Positions 17,701 through 20,036 of a stretch of DNA of 20,036 bases are shown piece by piece (position 1 is the first letter of the stretch; each line of letters opens with the position of its first letter). Origin of the DNA: Reclinomonas americana ATCC 50394 (taxonomy: Eukaryota > Jakobida > Jakobea > Jakobida); contig PS015128.1 of NCBI GenBank assembly GCA_048213135.1, positions 9,895 to 29,930 of the forward strand, read 5' to 3'. The notes below the pieces were generated by a model, which was not told where the DNA came from, did no database searches, and saw nothing but the letters and a program-made list of their open reading frames with translations. A program made the translations under genes and the position numbers.

Positions 17701-19255
17701 CAGCGATCGTCCCGAGCGCTGGAGCTTTGCCGTCATGCTGCCGTCGGCCATTGCCCTGGGCGTGGTGGGCGTGGTGGAGAGCTGGATCGTGTACTACAGC
17801 GCCGCGCACCGCATCTTCCTCTTCAACGACTCGCACTTCCCGCAGCTGCCGGCCGGTGCGTCGCCGACGACGTGCACCGATTACGAGAGCAACACCAGCC
17901 TCGCCGCCAACCTCAAGACTCTGTGCTCCGACAACACCGCCATGCTCAAGGCGTGCCTCTTCTGCAGTCTGTCTATCGGCGGACAGCTCTCGGTGTACGC
18001 CTCGCGCACCAAGAGCTTCTTCTTCAGCCGCCGCCCTGGCTACTCCCTGCTCTTCATGTCCATGTTGGTGGGTACCTCCATGGCATTGCGCCTCCTTCCT
18101 GTGTGTTTGTTGTGTGTACTCATTTGCTCTTTCGTCCTGCCACAGGCACTGCTGATCAACTGGGTCCTCTCGGCGTGGTGGTTCCTCGGCTCTGACCTGA
18201 AGGGCATTGGACCGCGCAGCGCGGCGGTGATTTTCGGGTTCATGGTGGCCACGTTCCTCGTCAAGGATCTGATCAAAGTGATCATATATGCTGTTGCGTG
18301 CGAAGGGGGGAAGGAGGAAGGGGGATAGGGGGAAAGGGGAGGGGAAAGGGGAAAGGGGGATGGGGAAGGGGGAAGGGGGGAAGGGGGAAGGGGGGAAGGG
18401 GAAAGGGGGGAGGGGGGAAAGGGGAAGGAGGAGGGGGAAGAGGGAAGAGGGAAGAGGAAAGGAGGAGAAGGGGGACAGGGGATAGGAGAAGGGAGGAGAG
18501 AGAGAGAGAGAGGTAGGAAAGGAAAGGATACGATGAAGTGGGATAGAAGAGGGAGGGGAGAAAAGGTAGAGCGATATAAAGGGAGAGAGAGGGGTAGTGG
18601 AATGGAGGAAGAGGGGACGAGTGGAAGAGAGACGTAGAAAGGATGAACCATGGCAAATCAGGAGAGGCAAAGGAGGAAGGGACTCGAGAAGAAGATTTCA
18701 AGTATAGACTACAATACAAGCACACGGAACAGAGGCAGTGACGAAGCAAACGCAGCGACTAGGAGGGCGAGAGAGATAGAAAGGAAACTGGAGTCGCATC
18801 GTGAGAACATGTCCGCGAGTGAAGGAAGATGTCTGCACGATCGAGAGATGAAGGAAGCTGTCCTTTGGTGGTATTGTTGCTCACTATTGTGGCGATCACA
18901 GTTGATCAAGGAGGCACCGTCGGCCTGGTCGGAGAAGATGGCTCGCCGCACAATGATCCGCTCGATCCACATGGGTGCGTTGGCCATTTAATGCGGCTCT
19001 TCCACTTTGTTGGTGCTCATTGTATACGATTCTGCAGCCGGCACCAATCCCGACAACATTGCTCTCGGCGTGCACGACATCAAGGTGGAACGCCGTTCGT
19101 CAAACGCCACTGGCACACCCAAGATCCGCGCCATTTCCACTCCCAGCCTCGGCGCCCGCCGCTCGCCGAGTTCCCGCCAAACTCCGCGCCAAGATGCCAC
19201 CGTTGCTCACCCCGCGTCGCTGCCACCGCTCGACCTGGCCGCTGATCGCATCTAA
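14727..19255 (+). CDS. Plasma-membrane type P3A proton-pumping ATPase
   Basis: This enzyme uses ATP to pump protons out across the plasma membrane. Thirteen exons give 987 residues: 14727-14953, 15220-15362, 15440-15663, 15737-15877, 15940-16135, 16204-16364, 16440-16803, 16872-17053, 17114-17328, 17395-18067, 18146-18292, 18902-18974, 19038-19255 (TAA). All P-type motifs are present: actuator TGES (about 211-214), M4 PIALP, phosphorylation motif DKTGTLT (Asp about 357), nucleotide-binding KGAP (about 448-451), MVTGD, and hinge [15 protein letters not shown] (from about 602). Ten membrane segments can be placed: M1-M2 at about 99-145, M3-M4 at about 270-325, and six after the hinge. The M6 NDGT block that carries the proton-binding Asp in this subfamily is present ([13 protein letters not shown]). 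The tail is Ser/Thr-Pro and Arg rich ([20 protein letters not shown]), likely a phosphorylation-controlled regulatory end. Introns 1 (266 nt) and 11 (609 nt, purine tract) are unusually long. The introns starting at 15878 and 18293 use GTTGCG donors. Confidence 0.95.
18293..18901 (+). repeat. Longest intron of the window, with a purine-only tract
   Basis: This 609-nt intron lies between the last membrane segment and the C-terminal tail of the proton ATPase. The donor is GTTGCGT and the acceptor GCGATCACAG, both in phase 0. From about 18299 to 18640 the plus strand is almost all G and A (GGGGAAAGGGG-like runs, then AGAGAGAG). The remainder is ordinary AT/GC mixed sequence without a recognisable gene. 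Confidence 0.85.
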
Positions 19256-19510
19256 TCCCCGCGAACATGCATTCATGTTTTTCTATGCATCTCCAATCTC
19301 CCCTAACGTCAAATGCCTCTGAGTTTCGCACTGCAACTGTTTTTTCCTTGCGCCCTTCTTCTTCTTCCATCTCGTTTTCTTATTTTTGTGTGATGGTTGA
19401 GTGGTGGGGGGTGTGTTTGTGGGGAATTGTGGTGAGCGAGTGTGACAGATGGCACCCTGTCGAAAAAACAAAAGAACGAATTCGAAAATTATTGAAGCAA
19501 TTGTGATGTA
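19256..19510. other. Non-coding 3' region of the proton ATPase gene
   Basis: T-rich sequence with several TTCTTCTTC and TTTTC stretches follows the TAA stop, as expected for a 3' UTR and terminator region. I see no gene, RNA or element here. Confidence 0.5.
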
Positions 19511-19598
19511 CAAAGTTGGGGCAAAGGGGTGCAGAGGGGAAGGAGTGGGACGGGGCGGGAAAGGGGGGGGGCAAAGGGCACAGAGGAGGGAAAGGAGG

Positions 19599-19727
19599 GG
19601 AAGGGGCAGCGAAGAGAAAGGAAGGGGCAGCGAAGAGAAAGGAAGGGGCAGCGAAGAGAAAGGAAGGGGCAGCGAAGAGAAAGGAAGGTGCAGCGTGGGA
19701 AGGTGCAGCGTGGGAAGGTGCAGCGTG
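19599..19727 (+). repeat. Two-tier minisatellite: four 21-nt units then three 15-nt units
   Basis: Four exact copies of a 21-nt unit (GGAAGGGGCAGCGAAGAGAA plus A) occupy 19599-19682. Three exact copies of a 15-nt unit (GGAAGGTGCAGCGTG) follow at 19683-19727. The first 13 bases of the two units differ at one position, so the second array probably arose from the first by deletion and re-amplification. The array lies at the end of a purine-rich tract that starts near 19510. Confidence 0.9.
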
Positions 19728-19929
19728 GGGAAGAAGAAGAGATCTGAATTGCAGTTGTCCCCGGCTCTTCGTACTCGTCGTTGAATTTGTCTGCGATTGC
19801 AGTGTTGCAAGCTTCTCATTACGAAGCACGCAGGCATACACCACGAGTGTGCTGCTGCAGTTTCCGCGCCTTTTATCGCGTCCGGCTCGCGCGAAAACCT
19901 CCCACACACGCACCAATATCACATCCAAC
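19728..19929. promoter_or_regulatory. Upstream region of the signal-peptide gene
   Basis: About 200 bp between the minisatellite and the ATG at 19930. The sequence is mixed and no element can be named. It probably contains the promoter and 5' UTR of the gene that begins at 19930. Confidence 0.3.
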
Positions 19930-20036
19930 ATGACGATCACACGCACACCGCTCCTCCTCCTCCTCCTCCTCCTCTCGGCGACGCTCATCGTCACCCTCGC
20001 CGCCATCAGCGCACATGCGCGCGTCTTCCCCAGTGG
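19930..20036 (+). CDS. Start of a secreted or membrane protein (signal peptide), cut by the window end
   Basis: An ATG in the context CAACATGACG opens 35 codons without a stop to the window end. The product begins MTITRTPLLLLLLLLSAT and continues LIVTLAAISAHARVFPS. This is a textbook signal peptide: a short region with one Arg, a long Leu/Val/Ile core, and a small-residue cleavage site near ISA-HA or AHA-RV. Eight CTC codons in a row encode the Leu run. Nothing of the mature protein is visible, so the function is unknown. Confidence 0.6.
   Translation, partial: MTITRTPLLLLLLLLSATLIVTLAAISAHARVFPS

Noticed and set aside
19380-20006. Long intron-free minus-strand frame of about 208 codons with FLFAAPS repeats
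   Set aside because: The minisatellite units are multiples of three, and the purine tract has few stops on its complement, so the frame stays open by composition. It overlaps a plus-strand signal peptide start that is more convincing.
1-20036. CRISPR arrays, insertion sequences, tRNA or rRNA genes, riboswitches
   Set aside because: I looked on both strands and saw no direct repeats with spacers, transposase-like frames, inverted-repeat ends or cloverleaf sequence. The window is eukaryotic.

Overview
The window reads as a piece of a compact, intron-rich nuclear genome from a single-celled eukaryote, probably a flagellate. I cannot name the species. The evidence is about 76 spliceosomal introns, mostly 54-85 nt, in moderately GC-rich DNA. 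Genes are tightly packed on both strands and there is no operon structure, ribosome binding site, tRNA or rRNA. Two runs of N (1573-2499 and 14645-14701) show that it is a scaffold of at least three contigs. Its odd length suggests it may be a whole scaffold. Gene models were built by hand from splice sites, reading phase and protein family alignment. The five models that run unbroken from start (or first confident exon) to stop sum to whole codons, and so does NudC once its two halves are joined.

Layout, left to right. 1-445 (+) is the 3' half of NudC. 617-1498 (-) is the 3' part of an unrecognised acidic protein. After the first gap, 2566-3120 (-) is the 5' half of NudC. 3315-7371 (+) is a large LRR / coiled-coil / Sfi1-like protein, probably centrosomal or basal-body. 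7519-8959 (-) is calmodulin-lysine N-methyltransferase. 9094-10661 (-) is the Golgi membrane protein SYS1 with a long extra tail. 10708-14240 (+) is an N-terminally acylated LRR protein of the ribonuclease-inhibitor type. 14343-14562 (+) is the first exon of a small charged protein cut by the second gap. 14727-19255 (+) is a plasma-membrane type (P3A) proton ATPase. 19256-19929 is non-coding with a minisatellite. A signal-peptide protein begins at 19930 and runs off the end.

The two NudC halves lie on opposite strands at two contig ends, and they match exactly in phase and in protein sequence. Contig 1-1572 is therefore most likely inverted in the scaffold. Flipping it gives one intact 210-residue NudC gene.

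The most unusual genome-wide signal is a recurrent 5' splice site, GTTGCG (usually GTTGCGT). It is used by about 18 of the 76 introns, in six genes and on both strands, next to ordinary GTRAGT-like donors. Other notable points are a one-repeat-per-exon LRR gene, a 4-nt first coding exon, a probable 9-nt microexon, and purine-only tracts that produce the two longest introns. The genes are housekeeping or cytoskeletal and do not form a pathway; calmodulin methylation, Golgi trafficking, NudC chaperoning and proton pumping are independent functions.
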